Shown here: positions 8,239-17,996 of the stretch, in pieces
Numbering within the stretch: position 1 is the first letter of the stretch
Layout of the letters: every line of letters starts with the position of its first letter
Origin: Vreelandella populi
Lineage (GTDB): Bacteria; Pseudomonadota; Gammaproteobacteria; Pseudomonadales; Halomonadaceae
Length of the DNA: 64,000 nucleotides
Reading direction: 5' to 3'
NCBI RefSeq assembly: GCF_003989825.1
Contig: NZ_RZHE01000006.1
Location: 558,001-622,000 of the forward strand
Notes under the pieces: model-generated
Database searches by the model: none
What the model was told of the DNA's origin: nothing
The model's input: only the letters and a program-made list of their open reading frames with translations
Translations under genes and position numbers: made by a program

Positions 8239-9687
8239 ATGAGTCTGCGGGTAATCCTACGCATTTTAGGGCTGCTGCTGATGCTGTTCAGCCTGACCAT
8301 GCTCCCCCCCATGCTGATTTCTTTCTGGTTTCGCGATGGGGTCTGGTATGCCTTCATGATCGGCATTGCCATCTCGGTGCTGACAGGCCTGATCCTCTAC
8401 CTGCCGAACCGGCGGGCGCGCAAGGAGCTACGCATCCGCGACGGCTTTTTGATTGCCGCCATGTTCTGGACAGTACTGGCCCTGTTCGGTTCGCTGCCCC
8501 TGATGCTGTTTGGCGATACTGCGCTGGGTATTACAGATGCGGTGTTCGAGTCATTCTCGGGCCTTACCACCACGGGGGCAACGGTGATCACGGGCATCGA
8601 TTTTCTGCCCGAATCGATTCGCTACTACCGCCAGCAGCTTCAATGGCTGGGCGGCATGGGAATCGTGGTGCTGGCCGTGGCCATCCTGCCCACGCTTGGG
8701 GTAGGCGGCATGGCCCTCTACCGCACCGAAATCCCGGGGCCGCTGAAGGACTCCAAGCTGACCCCCAGGATTACCGAAACGGCCAAAGCGCTGTGGTATA
8801 TCTACGCCACGCTAACCATCGCCTGCATGGTGGCCTACATGCTCGCGGGCATGAACTGGTTTGATGCACTCGGGCACAGCTTTTCCACCGTAGCGATTGG
8901 CGGCTTTTCTACCCACGATGCCAGTATCGGCTACTTTAACAGCCCCTCTATCGAGCTGATCTGTGTGGGTTTTATGCTGATTTCAGCGTTCAGCTTCAGC
9001 CTGCATTTCATGGCCTGGCGTGAAAAGCGGCTGCTGCACTACTTCCAGGATCCGGAAGCCCGCTTTTTGATGCTGTTTCTGGCGGGGCTGGTCACCATTA
9101 CCGTGCTTACCCTGTGGTTGACGCAAACCTACGACACGATGAGCGGCTTGCGCTACGGCCTCTTCGAGGTGGTATCGGTGGCCACCACGGCGGGCTTCTC
9201 AGTAGCTGACTTTTCGGCCTGGCCTGGCGCGCTGCCTTTCTTACTGTTTATTGCCGCCTTTGTGGGCGGGTGTTCGGGGTCAACTGCGGGAGGCATGAAA
9301 GTGATCCGCATCATCCTGATCGTTAAACAGGGCATGCGCGAAGTCATGCGCCTGATTCACCCCAATGCGGTGATTGCAGTCAAGGTCGGCAAGATGAGCG
9401 TCCCCGACAGCATCGCCCAGGCCGTTTGGGGTTTTTTCTCCGCCTACGTCATGCTGTTTTTCTTGATGATGGTAGGCGTAATGGCCACAGGCGTTGACCA
9501 GATTACCGCCTGGTCGACGGTGGGTTCAGCGCTTAATAACCTTGGCCCTGCCTTGGGGGAAGCCAGCAGCCACTACGGCGAACTGCCAAGCCTTGCCAAA
9601 TGGATATTAGTGCTTGCGATGTTGATGGGCCGCCTGGAAATTTTCACGGTGCTCGTTCTGTTTACGCCGGCTTTCTGGCGACGCTAG
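8239..9687 (+). CDS. trkH: Trk potassium transporter channel subunit TrkH
   Basis: 482 residues, a polytopic inner-membrane protein with about ten hydrophobic segments. It has the four P-loop repeats of the SKT superfamily; the clearest are ESFSGLTTTGATVITGI (about 105), HSFSTVAIGGFSTHDASIGYF (about 215), EVVSVATTAGFSVADF (about 315) and a degenerate GSALNNLGPALGE (about 432). GGCSGSTAGGMKVIR at about 345 is the typical loop between repeats 3 and 4. The gene starts 15 bases after trkA. H. elongata is known to have both TrkH and TrkI; co-location with trkA favours TrkH here. Confidence 0.93.
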   Translation: MSLRVILRILGLLLMLFSLTMLPPMLISFWFRDGVWYAFMIGIAISVLTGLILYLPNRRARKELRIRDGFLIAAMFWTVLALFGSLPLMLFGDTALGITDAVFESFSGLTTTGATVITGIDFLPESIRYYRQQLQWLGGMGIVVLAVAILPTLGVGGMALYRTEIPGPLKDSKLTPRITETAKALWYIYATLTIACMVAYMLAGMNWFDALGHSFSTVAIGGFSTHDASIGYFNSPSIELICVGFMLISAFSFSLHFMAWREKRLLHYFQDPEARFLMLFLAGLVTITVLTLWLTQTYDTMSGLRYGLFEVVSVATTAGFSVADFSAWPGALPFLLFIAAFVGGCSGSTAGGMKVIRIILIVKQGMREVMRLIHPNAVIAVKVGKMSVPDSIAQAVWGFFSAYVMLFFLMMVGVMATGVDQITAWSTVGSALNNLGPALGEASSHYGELPSLAKWILVLAMLMGRLEIFTVLVLFTPAFWRR

Positions 9688-9725
9688 CCCGTATGACACC
9701 GCATTACTATTTGAGTTGAGAAACC

Positions 9726-10979
9726 ATGAATCAAGACAATATCACCCCGCTGACAACGGCACCTGATGCTATACCAGCGACCAGCGGGCCGCTGAAAGCA
9801 GTCAGCGTTGGCGACACCACTTACACGCTGCTGGGCACCGCGCACGTATCGGCGCAAAGTGCCGACGATGTGCGCAGGCTGGCCGATAGCGGGCAGTTCG
9901 ATGCTATCGCCATTGAGCTATGCGACGCCCGCCATCACAGCATGAACAACCCCGACGCCATGGGCGAGCAGGATCTGTTCCAGGTCTTCAAGCAAGGCAA
10001 GGCAGGTATGGTGGCGGCAAGCCTGGCGCTGGGCGCCTTCCAGCAGCGCATCGCCGAGCAGTCCGGCATCGAGCCAGGCGCGGAAATGCGCGCCGCCCTT
10101 GAAGAGTGCCGCACGCGCAACCTGCCGCTGCTGCTGGTAGACCGCGACGTGGGCGTGACCTTGAAACGCATCTACCGCAATGTGCCCTGGTGGCAGCGCT
10201 TTTCGCTCTTTTCCGGACTGATCGGCAGCGTGTTGTCGCGTCAGGATGTTTCCAAGGAAGAGATCGAAAAGCTCAAGGAAGGCGACATGCTGGAAGCCAC
10301 CTTTAGCGAGTTTGCCGCCGAATCCGAGGCGCTGTATACCCCGCTGATTCGCGAGCGCGACCGCTATATGGCGCTGCGTCTGGCCGAACAGGCCCCGCCT
10401 GGGCGCTATAAAAACGTGCTGGTGGTGTTGGGTGCCGGGCATTTGAAAGGTACGGTTGAACACCTGGAAGCCCCATTTCCCGAAAACCCCACGATTGAGC
10501 GCGAAGCGCTGGAAGCCACACCGCCACCCTCCAAACTCTGGAAAGCCCTGCCCTGGCTGATTACCATCCTGGTGATTACCGGCTTTGCGATTGGCTTCTC
10601 CCGCAATACGGATCTCGGCTGGCAGCTAGTGCTGGAATGGTTCCTGATCAATGGCATTCTATCCGGCGGGGCGACCATTATCGCTCTCGCCCACCCGGTA
10701 ACGGTGATTGCCACCTTCTTTGCCGCACCGCTTACCTCGCTGAACCCCACCATTGGCGCCGGGTTTGTCGCCGCCGGGGTTGAGCTTTATATGCGCAAAC
10801 CCAAGGTGCGCGACTTCTCTTCGCTGCGTAAAGATGTCACTCACCTTAAAGGGTGGTGGCAAAACCGCGTGTCGCGCACCCTGCTGGTGTTCATACTCGC
10901 CACGCTCGGTTCGGCGGTGGGCACTTGGGTGGCCGGTTTCAGAATTGCCGGAGCCCTGTTTGGTGGCACAGCCGCGTGA
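9726..10979 (+). CDS. TraB family protein
   Basis: 417 residues. The N-terminal two thirds carry the TraB/PrgY fold: YTLLGTAHVSAQSADDVRRL (GxxH motif), DAIAIELCDARHH (conserved Glu), and VVLGAGHLKGTVEHLE (second GxxH). The C-terminal third has three to four hydrophobic segments (from WLITILVITGFAIGF at about 278), so it is membrane bound. TraB in Enterococcus limits pheromone activity, and the fold resembles Tiki-type metalloproteases; the role of the widespread bacterial form is not established. The stop overlaps the GTG of the next gene (GTGA), suggesting co-translation. Confidence 0.85.
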   Translation: MNQDNITPLTTAPDAIPATSGPLKAVSVGDTTYTLLGTAHVSAQSADDVRRLADSGQFDAIAIELCDARHHSMNNPDAMGEQDLFQVFKQGKAGMVAASLALGAFQQRIAEQSGIEPGAEMRAALEECRTRNLPLLLVDRDVGVTLKRIYRNVPWWQRFSLFSGLIGSVLSRQDVSKEEIEKLKEGDMLEATFSEFAAESEALYTPLIRERDRYMALRLAEQAPPGRYKNVLVVLGAGHLKGTVEHLEAPFPENPTIEREALEATPPPSKLWKALPWLITILVITGFAIGFSRNTDLGWQLVLEWFLINGILSGGATIIALAHPVTVIATFFAAPLTSLNPTIGAGFVAAGVELYMRKPKVRDFSSLRKDVTHLKGWWQNRVSRTLLVFILATLGSAVGTWVAGFRIAGALFGGTAA

Positions 10980-11881
10980 GCACGCTCAAGCGCGCGCCCT
11001 GGCAGGCGGATGCCCTGCTACTGCTGGTCACCATAGTGGCAGCGGGCGGGTGGATCTTTTCAAAAGAAGCGCTCGCCGGCATGCCGCCGCTACTGTTTAT
11101 CGGTACGCGCTTCTTGCTGGCAGGCTTGATCCTGCTGGGCTTTGCCTGGCCGACGTTAAGCCGCATGCCCGCGCGGCGCATTCGGCGCGGTTTCTTTGTC
11201 GGCCTGCTGTTTAGTGTGGCTATCGGCTTCTGGATTCTGGGGCTGCAAACATCCAGCCACTTGGGCGAAAGCGCTTTTATCAACAGTCTGGGCATCCTGC
11301 TGGTGCCTATCGTTGCCAAGCTTCTGTTTGGCGACCGGCCGCCGCGCTCAACCTGGATCGCCCTGCCCGTGGCACTGGCAGGCTTTGGGCTACTCTCGCT
11401 TAACGCAGGTTTTAATGTAGAAAAAAGCCAGCTGTTAATGGTATGTGCCGCGCTCTGCTTTGCTCTGTTGATCAACGTCAACACCCGCGTGGTGCGTAAC
11501 GTACCCGCGCTTTCGCTGACCACGCTCCAGCTATTGGGGGTGGGGGGCGTATTAACGCTTACCTCACTTATTTTCGAGCGCCAGCCCGTGGCGCTGGATA
11601 CCTCTATTCTGGGCTGGTTTATAGCAAGCGTATTGCTTTCGAGCTCGCTGCGCTTTTTTCTGCAGATCAAGGCCCAAGGCATGACCACCCCGAGCCATGC
11701 CTCGGTCATCTTGATGCTGGAAGCAGTATGGACAGCGCTCTTTGCCGCCCTGTGGTTTGGCGAAACCATGGCGCCACTGCAACTGCTTGGCTGTGGGCTG
11801 ATCTTTACCGCCCTGCTGATCAACCGCTGGTACTGGGTGCGCAAATTACTCCTGCGTTGGCTACCGAGTACAGCCCGCTAG
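10976..11881 (+). CDS. EamA (DMT) family transporter
   Basis: 301 residues with about ten hydrophobic segments in two EamA repeats (WIFSKEALAGMPPLLFIGTRF at about 20; the second half has ASVILMLEAVWTALFAALWFGE at about 245, a hallmark of this family). Drug/metabolite exporters of this type move amino acids or other small metabolites across the inner membrane; the substrate cannot be read from the sequence. GTG at 10976 overlaps the TraB stop and lines up with the family's N-terminus; the frame runs further up but inside the TraB gene. Confidence 0.88.
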   Translation: MSTLKRAPWQADALLLLVTIVAAGGWIFSKEALAGMPPLLFIGTRFLLAGLILLGFAWPTLSRMPARRIRRGFFVGLLFSVAIGFWILGLQTSSHLGESAFINSLGILLVPIVAKLLFGDRPPRSTWIALPVALAGFGLLSLNAGFNVEKSQLLMVCAALCFALLINVNTRVVRNVPALSLTTLQLLGVGGVLTLTSLIFERQPVALDTSILGWFIASVLLSSSLRFFLQIKAQGMTTPSHASVILMLEAVWTALFAALWFGETMAPLQLLGCGLIFTALLINRWYWVRKLLLRWLPSTAR

Positions 11882-11903
11882 CCATCCTGCGCGATTGATC
11901 CGC

Positions 11904-12647
11904 TTAATCGGCCTGGCGTGCCAGCAGACGCGTCATGGCCTCGGTGGGTTCGGCAATTTTCTTGTAGAACCGGCTGGCAGCGTAACTGTCGTTAAACACA
12001 TCAAAGTAGTCATCCAGCACCGCCGCCGCGTTGTCGTCGCCACCCTGGCGAAGCAGCTCAATCGCTACTTCCGCCGTGCATAAATGCGCTTTTGAAGCGG
12101 GCTTGCGTAGCCGGTAGCGGGTTTCTCGCTCGGTGCGCAAAGGCAGTACTGGCAGCCCATCCAGGTACGCGCTTTTACGAAACATGCGCCGCGCCTGACG
12201 CCAGGTGCCATCCAGAATGATAAACACCGGAATGCGAGATTCTCGCTTGGCGCTATGTACCGCATCCATCCCCACCACGCGATCCGCATAGTCGGGCTGG
12301 TCATCGGGAAAAATCACAAAGGGCGCATAGCGCGGGTCTGCCAGTAGAGCGGTCAGCTGTGCATCGGGCGCCGTACGGTACCAGGTAAACACCTGGGTCT
12401 GCGCCAGCACATCACCAATCAGCCGACCGGTGTTGGTCGGTTTATAGTGCTCCAGCGGGTGCGTCAGCAGCCATACCTGAGCGTGGCTTTCAGCCTTTAC
12501 CTGATATGGGCACAGGCAGTTCAGTTTGGGTAGATTGCAGCCTTCACAGCGTATTACAAAACTGCCCCGCGCCTTGAACTCACGCCGCGGTGGGCGCGGA
12601 TGGCCGGTTGCCGGATCACACTCAGGGGAAGTATCAGAGGCAGACAT
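11904..12647 (-). CDS. tapT: tRNA-uridine aminocarboxypropyltransferase (TapT/YfiP, DTW domain)
   Basis: 247 residues. TapT uses SAM to add the acp group to U47 of tRNAs. The DTW domain is seen in order: Cys cluster (CEGCNLPKLNCLCP, about 40-53), WLLTHPLEHYKPTNTGRLIGD, VIFPDD, and the name-giving motif as LDGTWRQARRMFRKS. The family's C-terminal Leu-Arg-rich helix follows. The start at 12647 has GGAG upstream; the frame continues to 12746 without a ribosome site. It is divergent from bioB. Confidence 0.9.
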   Translation of the reverse strand: MSASDTSPECDPATGHPRPPRREFKARGSFVIRCEGCNLPKLNCLCPYQVKAESHAQVWLLTHPLEHYKPTNTGRLIGDVLAQTQVFTWYRTAPDAQLTALLADPRYAPFVIFPDDQPDYADRVVGMDAVHSAKRESRIPVFIILDGTWRQARRMFRKSAYLDGLPVLPLRTERETRYRLRKPASKAHLCTAEVAIELLRQGGDDNAAAVLDDYFDVFNDSYAASRFYKKIAEPTEAMTRLLARQAD

Positions 12648-12739
12648 CCGCGCTCCAGAGAGAAGAAAAGGGCGCAGAGTATAAAGCAGGGCACTACGAA
12701 TGACGAACTCCGCCATGTAAACCAGAAAAACTCTTGAAG

Positions 12740-12802
12740 TTGACATAGCGCTCTTGGCGCCGATAAAGTCTAGTCAACCTATTAAATCAAAATGGTTTAC
12801 CG
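12740..12802 (+). promoter_or_regulatory. bioB promoter with probable BirA operator
   Basis: TTGACA (12740-12745) and GATAAA (12762-12767), 16 bases apart, make a plausible sigma-70 promoter. TAGTCAACC (12771-12779), 14 bases, then GGTTTACCG (12794-12802) resembles the known BirA operator TTGTAAACC-N14 to 16-GGTTTACAA with two changes in each arm, and ends at the base before the bioB ATG. It would cover the transcription start, as in E. coli bio. The leader shows no Shine-Dalgarno sequence. The match is visible; BirA control is inference. Confidence 0.7.
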
Positions 12803-13867
12803 ATGACTACAACTGCTGCCCCCCGCCACGACTGGATGCTTACTGACATCAACGCGTTGTTTGCGCTGCCGTTCAATGACCTGCTGTTTCAGGCCCAGCA
12901 GGTTCACCGGGCACACTTTGATGCCAATGCCGTGCAGGTATCCACGCTGCTATCGATAAAAACGGGCGCCTGCCCGGAAGACTGCAAGTACTGCCCGCAG
13001 TCCGGCCACTACACCACTCAGCTTAAAAAAGAGAAGCTGCTGGAAATCGAAAAGGTCGTGGAACAGGCCAAAGCAGCCAAAGAGGCAGGCGCCAGCCGTT
13101 TCTGCATGGGGGCCGCATGGCGAAGCCCGCGAGATAAAGACCTGCTAGCCGTTGAGGAGATGGTGCGTCAGGTAAAAGCGCTGGGGCTTGAAACCTGCAT
13201 GACCCTGGGCATGGTTAATGGCGAACAGGCCAACCGCCTGGCCAGTGCGGGGCTTGATTACTACAACCACAACCTGGACACCTCACCCGAGTATTACGGC
13301 GAGATCACCACCACGCGTACCTACAGCGACCGCCTGGAAACGCTGGCCACCGTACGCGAGGCAGGCATGAAAGTATGCTCAGGCGGGATTCTGGGGATGG
13401 GTGAAGGCGCGCAGGACAGAAGCGCTCTGCTGCAACAGCTTGCCCAGCTCAACCCTCACCCCGAATCGGTGCCGATCAATATGCTGGTTAAAGTGCCCGG
13501 CACGCCGCTTGAAAACGTAGAGGACCTCGATCCTATCGAATTTATCCGTGCCATTGCAGTGGCCCGTATCATGATGCCACAAAGCCACGTGCGCCTCTCC
13601 GCCGGGCGCGAGCAGATGAGCGAATCGACCCAGGCGCTGGCATTTCTGGCAGGCGCCAACTCTATCTTCTACGGCGACAAGCTGCTGACCACCGGCAACC
13701 CGCAAGCAGCGCGTGATCGTGCCCTGTTTGCCAAGCTGGGCTTACACCCGGAGACACGCGAAACTTGTGAAAGCGAGCCCGCGCAGAGTGAGCGTCTGGC
13801 CCAGCGGGCAGCGCAAAATGCGCGTAACGAACGCATGGCGGATCTAGCAATGGATGCGAGTATTTAA
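12803..13867 (+). CDS. bioB: Biotin synthase
   Basis: 354 residues. Radical-SAM enzyme that inserts sulfur into dethiobiotin, last step of biotin synthesis. The radical cluster Cys57, Cys61 and Cys64 lie in [11 protein letters not shown]; the [2Fe-2S] ligands fit the Cys residues in [19 protein letters not shown] and [11 protein letters not shown], with Arg in [10 protein letters not shown]. Other bio genes are not adjacent, so bioB is transcribed alone here. The stop overlaps the stop of the convergent sirtuin gene by a few bases. Confidence 0.98.
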   Translation: MTTTAAPRHDWMLTDINALFALPFNDLLFQAQQVHRAHFDANAVQVSTLLSIKTGACPEDCKYCPQSGHYTTQLKKEKLLEIEKVVEQAKAAKEAGASRFCMGAAWRSPRDKDLLAVEEMVRQVKALGLETCMTLGMVNGEQANRLASAGLDYYNHNLDTSPEYYGEITTTRTYSDRLETLATVREAGMKVCSGGILGMGEGAQDRSALLQQLAQLNPHPESVPINMLVKVPGTPLENVEDLDPIEFIRAIAVARIMMPQSHVRLSAGREQMSESTQALAFLAGANSIFYGDKLLTTGNPQAARDRALFAKLGLHPETRETCESEPAQSERLAQRAAQNARNERMADLAMDASI

Positions 13868-14571
13868 AGCGCTAGATTCTTCTGCTCTATCCACTGGTTG
13901 ACCAGCGTGGGCACGCCTTCACCGGCGGTGGCATTAATCGCCAGCACGCCGGGTGGGCTTAAGGCATCGGCATCCGGGTCAACCAGTGCGCAGGGCGTGT
14001 CGTAGTCGATATACGACAGCAGTGAGGCTGCGGGCATCACCGCGAGCGACGTGCCCACCACCAGCAAAAAATCCGCCTGGGCGGCAATCTCGCAGGCCTC
14101 TTCAAACAGCGGTACTGCCTCACCAAACCAGACCACATCAGGGCGCAGCTGGCTGCCTTTATCACACACATCGCCCAGCGCAATATTGCCTTTCAACGGG
14201 TAGCGCATGCGTTCATCTACACTGGAGCGCGCATTGAGTATTTCGCCATGCAGGTGAATTACCTGGCTGGAGCCGGCCCGCTCGTGCAAGTCATCGATAT
14301 TCTGGGTGATGATGGTGACCTTGAAGCCCGCCTGTTCAAGGCTTGCCAACGCTTTGTGCGCTGCATTGGGCTGGGCCTTGCGGATCTGCTCGCGGCGCTG
14401 GTTATAAAAGCTTAATACGCGCTCAGGGTTACGTTGCCAGCCTTCTGGGGTCGCGACCTCTTCCACCGGGTGGTCTTCCCATAGCCCGTCGCTTGCGCGA
14501 AACGTCTTGATACCGCTTTCGGCGCTAATGCCCGAGCCGGTAAATACCACCAGATGGCACGTTGTCGTCAT
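13864..14571 (-). CDS. NAD-dependent deacylase (sirtuin), zinc-cysteine-poor type
   Basis: 235 residues. Sirtuins remove acyl groups from lysine using NAD+. Present are the NAD motif [11 protein letters not shown] (11-21), FRASDGLW, catalytic-loop [12 protein letters not shown] (89-100), His108 in HLHGE, and [11 protein letters not shown]. Tyr56 and Arg59 give the YxxR pair typical of class III (SIRT5/CobB-like) desuccinylases. Between His108 and the RPDVVWFGE segment only one Cys (136) occurs where four zinc ligands are usual, so the structural zinc site is missing. Known zinc-free bacterial sirtuins exist. GAGGTAA precedes the ATG. No substrate gene is next to it. Confidence 0.88.
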   Translation of the reverse strand: MTTTCHLVVFTGSGISAESGIKTFRASDGLWEDHPVEEVATPEGWQRNPERVLSFYNQRREQIRKAQPNAAHKALASLEQAGFKVTIITQNIDDLHERAGSSQVIHLHGEILNARSSVDERMRYPLKGNIALGDVCDKGSQLRPDVVWFGEAVPLFEEACEIAAQADFLLVVGTSLAVMPAASLLSYIDYDTPCALVDPDADALSPPGVLAINATAGEGVPTLVNQWIEQKNLAL

Positions 14572-14595
14572 GGTTACCTCGCTGCTTTACCGCGG

Positions 14596-16350
14596 TTACT
14601 GTTCAGCGTCTACAAAGCGCTGCTCGTTCCCATAAGGGTACACGTCAATGATTCGTCCATCGACAATGGCCTGCTGCAAGCCCTGCCAGTAGCTGACCTC
14701 AAACAGCTCCGGGTGAAACGTTTTAAAAAGTCGCAACCGTTCCGGGCTGGCAAACATGAACGGGCCAAACTCCTCGGGAAAGATATCGTGCGGGCCAATG
14801 GAGAAGCTTTCATTTCCACCGCTTAGGTAATCGCCACCGCTTGAGACGGGGATGGCGCGAAAATGGCAATCGGTGAGGTAGCACACTTCATCGTAGTCGT
14901 AAAAGATCACGCGCCCCTGGCGGGTAACGCCAAAGTTTTTCAGCAGCATATCGCCGGGGAAAATATTGGCCGCCGCCATCTGCTTGATGGCATCGCCGTA
15001 GTCCTTGAGCACCGCTAACTGCGCCTCATCATCACACTGCTCCAGGTAAATATTCAGCGGGGTCATCATGCGCTCGGTATAGCAGTGCTTGATGATGACT
15101 TTCTCGCCTTTCAGAAAAACCGTAGAGGGCGCAACGTCCAGCAGGTGTGCCAGACACTCGGGGTCGAAATGATCCTTGCGGACCACGAAGTTGGAGAACT
15201 CCTGGGTATCGGCCATGCGCCCCACTCGGTCGTGGCGTTTTACCAAGCGGTATTTTTCGCGCACCACGGCGTGAGTTACGTCCTTGGCCGGGTCGAACTT
15301 GTCCTTGATGATCTTGAATACCGTGCGAAAACTCGGGAGCACAAACACCGCCATCACCATACCGCGCACGCCCGGGGCAATTACGAACTTATCCTCGCGC
15401 TTGGCGACCTGACGATTCAGGGCACGAAAGAACTCGGTTTTGCCATGCTTGAAAAAGCCGATGGCCGCATACAGCTCACCGGCAGGCTTGTGAGGCATCA
15501 GCGTTTGCAGGTAATCAACAAACTCACCGGGCACCGGTACGTCTACCTGAAAGTAGGCGCGGGTGAACGAGAAGACAATCGCCACGTCGTCGGGTTCGAG
15601 CAACACGGTATCCAGATGCAGCCCGGGATCCGCGCCCGCCTGTTCGTCAAAGCGTTCACTGTGGCGGATAGGCAGTATCAACGGCACGTGCTGGCCGCCA
15701 CCGCTTATCCGCCCCACCAGATAGGCACCCTTGTTTCGGTAGAAAATGCTGTTGAGCAGCTCAATCTCGGCGCCATGGGCGTGAGCGATGGCGGCTGGCA
15801 GATGCTCTGCTAGCCGCGCCGCGCCCAAACGCGTATCGCGGGCCATATCGGCGAAGGGGTTTTCAAGCCCGGCGCCTTCCAGCGCCCGCCGCAAGGCATT
15901 TTGCCAGTCGCCCTCTACCTTGTGGCGGCGGCATAGTTCGATTCCCGAACGGTGTGCAGCGTCGGTGCGCGAACTCTCTACAAACATCCAGTCGTTGCGG
16001 ATGTGGCGATGGTTGAACACAGCGCAAAACAGCGAATTGAAGAACGTCTCGGCCAGTTCGTAATCCAGCCGCTGGCTGATCCGTTCGGCATACTGAGCAC
16101 GCGCCTCGCGCCATAGGTCGCAGTGGGCCAGTGTGTCTTCTGAAAACGCCTGTTTGAGGCTCGCCAGCCCCTCTTGGACTTTCTGCTGATAGAGGTTGAT
16201 GCGATCAACCGAGGCCTGCTGCCCCTCATGCCAGGCGCCCTCACGAAATCGCCGGTGGGCGTCTTGGGTAATTGCTTTAAAGCGGGTTCGATACGCTTCA
16301 AAACCATGCAGAATAGTGGCGGCCAGGCGGTCGGCAGGCGTGGTTTTCAC
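14596..16350 (-). CDS. aceK: Isocitrate dehydrogenase kinase/phosphatase AceK
   Basis: 584 residues from a GTG at 16350; an ATG at 16413 would add 21 poorly conserved residues. AceK phosphorylates and dephosphorylates isocitrate dehydrogenase, switching flux between the TCA cycle and the glyoxylate bypass. The N-terminal regulatory half starts like E. coli AceK (AATILHGFEAYRTRF). The C-terminal kinase half has the ATP-loop region APGVRGMVMAVFVLPSF, RYRLV-like Lys/Arg segments, FGVTRQGRVIFYDYDEVCYL (catalytic and metal residues) and FPEEFGPFM. The glyoxylate genes aceA/aceB are not adjacent, unlike E. coli aceBAK. The upstream permease is separated by a terminator. Confidence 0.95.
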   Translation of the reverse strand: MKTTPADRLAATILHGFEAYRTRFKAITQDAHRRFREGAWHEGQQASVDRINLYQQKVQEGLASLKQAFSEDTLAHCDLWREARAQYAERISQRLDYELAETFFNSLFCAVFNHRHIRNDWMFVESSRTDAAHRSGIELCRRHKVEGDWQNALRRALEGAGLENPFADMARDTRLGAARLAEHLPAAIAHAHGAEIELLNSIFYRNKGAYLVGRISGGGQHVPLILPIRHSERFDEQAGADPGLHLDTVLLEPDDVAIVFSFTRAYFQVDVPVPGEFVDYLQTLMPHKPAGELYAAIGFFKHGKTEFFRALNRQVAKREDKFVIAPGVRGMVMAVFVLPSFRTVFKIIKDKFDPAKDVTHAVVREKYRLVKRHDRVGRMADTQEFSNFVVRKDHFDPECLAHLLDVAPSTVFLKGEKVIIKHCYTERMMTPLNIYLEQCDDEAQLAVLKDYGDAIKQMAAANIFPGDMLLKNFGVTRQGRVIFYDYDEVCYLTDCHFRAIPVSSGGDYLSGGNESFSIGPHDIFPEEFGPFMFASPERLRLFKTFHPELFEVSYWQGLQQAIVDGRIIDVYPYGNEQRFVDAEQ

Positions 16351-16387
16351 GGGCGAATCTCTTGGCGTTTTTCCCCAGCCTATACCA

Positions 16388-16425
16388 TGAAAAGCCCCCG
16401 GGCCATTGAGCACGGAGGCTTTATC
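16388..16425 (-). terminator. Intrinsic terminator between the ethanolamine permease gene and aceK
   Basis: Read leftward, AAAGCC (rc of 16417-16422) pairs with GGCTTT (rc of 16391-16396), with extra G/C pairs inside and a short T run after. It lies just after the permease stop (16441). Confidence 0.6.
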
Positions 16426-16440
16426 AGAAAGGCGGCCGCG

Positions 16441-17877
16441 TTACGGTTTTGCGCCAGATATAGCTGGCTCTGGCGTGGCGGGGGTTACGTCCGGCTCGGC
16501 GATGACCAGCGCAAACTCCTCTTCAGCGGTTTTGGCGACCAGTTTGTTCTTGCTGTACAGGAAGTAATACGCCGCCCCGATGATAAACAGCACAATGGTG
16601 TAATTAAACGCGCGCGGATCAAACGCATAAACGCCTGTGAGGGCGACCAGCGCCAGCACCAGTGCAATCGATGAAGTCACCACGCCGCCGGGGGTTCTAT
16701 AGGGCCGCGGCAGATCGGGACGGTTAAGACGCAGCAGAATATGGCTAAGCGCCATCAACGCATAGGAAAGCGTGGCGCCCACCACCGCCATCGCCAGGAT
16801 CAGATCGCCCTCGCCGCTTAGCGAGGCCAGAAAGCCGAAGATACCGGGCACGATTAGTGCCAGATAAGGCACTTTACGGCTACTGGTCAGCGACAGCTTT
16901 TTCGGTAGGTAACCCGCACGGGAAAGCGCAAACACCAGCCGGCTATAGCCATAAATAATCGAGAAGAACGAGGCGATCAGACCCGCTAGCCCCAGCACAT
17001 TAACCAGCGTGGCAAGCGTTGGGTTACCCGCCGCGTTGAGTGCATCCACTAGCGGCACACCGCTTTGGCCAATCATTTCAGCCCCGGCTACCCCGGCCAG
17101 CAATACCACGACCAGCAAAGCCGTGAAGAGCAAAAATAGCATCGCAGCAATAATCCCCTTGGGCATATCGCGGGCGGGGTCTTTGGCTTCTTCTGCTGCC
17201 AGCGGCACGCCTTCCACGGCTAAAAAAAGCCACATGCCAAACGGCAGCGCCGCCCAGATGCCGTACCAGCCATAGGGCATAAAGGTGCTGGCGCCTGCCG
17301 CATCCGTAGGTGCTATATCAAACAGGTTGGCCGAATCAAAGCTACCTATCAGCGCCACCGCCGTGGCCAAAATGGCAAACACAGCCAAGCCGCTGATCAC
17401 CATCATCACCTTTAACGCTTCACCAACACCTGCCAAGTGAATGCCGATAAAGACGGCATAAAACAGCAGATACACCAAGGGGCCGTCCAGCCCGGTAAGG
17501 GCTTCCACCGCGGAGCCAATAAAAATCACGATCGCGGCAGGCGCCAGAGCGTACTCGATCAGTACCGCCAGCCCGGTTAAATAGCCCCCGGCGGGGCCCA
17601 TCGCCTGGCGGGCAAAACTGTAGCCACCCCCAGCCACGGGAATGGCCGCCGACATTTCCGCAAGGGAGAGTACGAGTGCCAGATACATCAAGGCCATCAG
17701 GCAGGCGGCAATTGCAAAGCCGCCCCACCCGGCCTCGGCGATCCCAAAGTTCCACCCCGCGAAATCACCGGAGATGACATAGGAAACCCCAAGCCCTGCC
17801 AGAAGTAACCAGCCCGCGGTTCCCTTACGCAGCTGGCGCTTGGCCAGATACGCCTGATCAACTGAAGATTGCGTCAT
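16441..17877 (-). CDS. eat: Ethanolamine permease (APC family)
   Basis: 478 residues with about twelve hydrophobic segments. The N-terminus (GTAGWLLLAGLGVSYVISGDFAGWNFGIAEAGWGGF) is characteristic of the bacterial ethanolamine permease family, and the helix 3 segment AIPVAGGGYSFARQAMGP is typical of amino acid/polyamine/choline transporters. The gene follows eutB-eutC at a distance of 119 bases, so import and cleavage of ethanolamine are probably co-expressed. Substrate is inferred from the family plus this context. Confidence 0.9.
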   Translation of the reverse strand: MTQSSVDQAYLAKRQLRKGTAGWLLLAGLGVSYVISGDFAGWNFGIAEAGWGGFAIAACLMALMYLALVLSLAEMSAAIPVAGGGYSFARQAMGPAGGYLTGLAVLIEYALAPAAIVIFIGSAVEALTGLDGPLVYLLFYAVFIGIHLAGVGEALKVMMVISGLAVFAILATAVALIGSFDSANLFDIAPTDAAGASTFMPYGWYGIWAALPFGMWLFLAVEGVPLAAEEAKDPARDMPKGIIAAMLFLLFTALLVVVLLAGVAGAEMIGQSGVPLVDALNAAGNPTLATLVNVLGLAGLIASFFSIIYGYSRLVFALSRAGYLPKKLSLTSSRKVPYLALIVPGIFGFLASLSGEGDLILAMAVVGATLSYALMALSHILLRLNRPDLPRPYRTPGGVVTSSIALVLALVALTGVYAFDPRAFNYTIVLFIIGAAYYFLYSKNKLVAKTAEEEFALVIAEPDVTPATPEPAISGAKP

Positions 17878-17996
17878 TGTTTTGCCCTTTTAGTGTGGAA
17901 CGAAACCTATGTCAGCGGCGTGCATCGTGGTAGCGGTTCCATGTTGTTATTCGGGTAGCTGTTGTTAGTGGTTATTAGGTGGTGATGGATTGAGCG

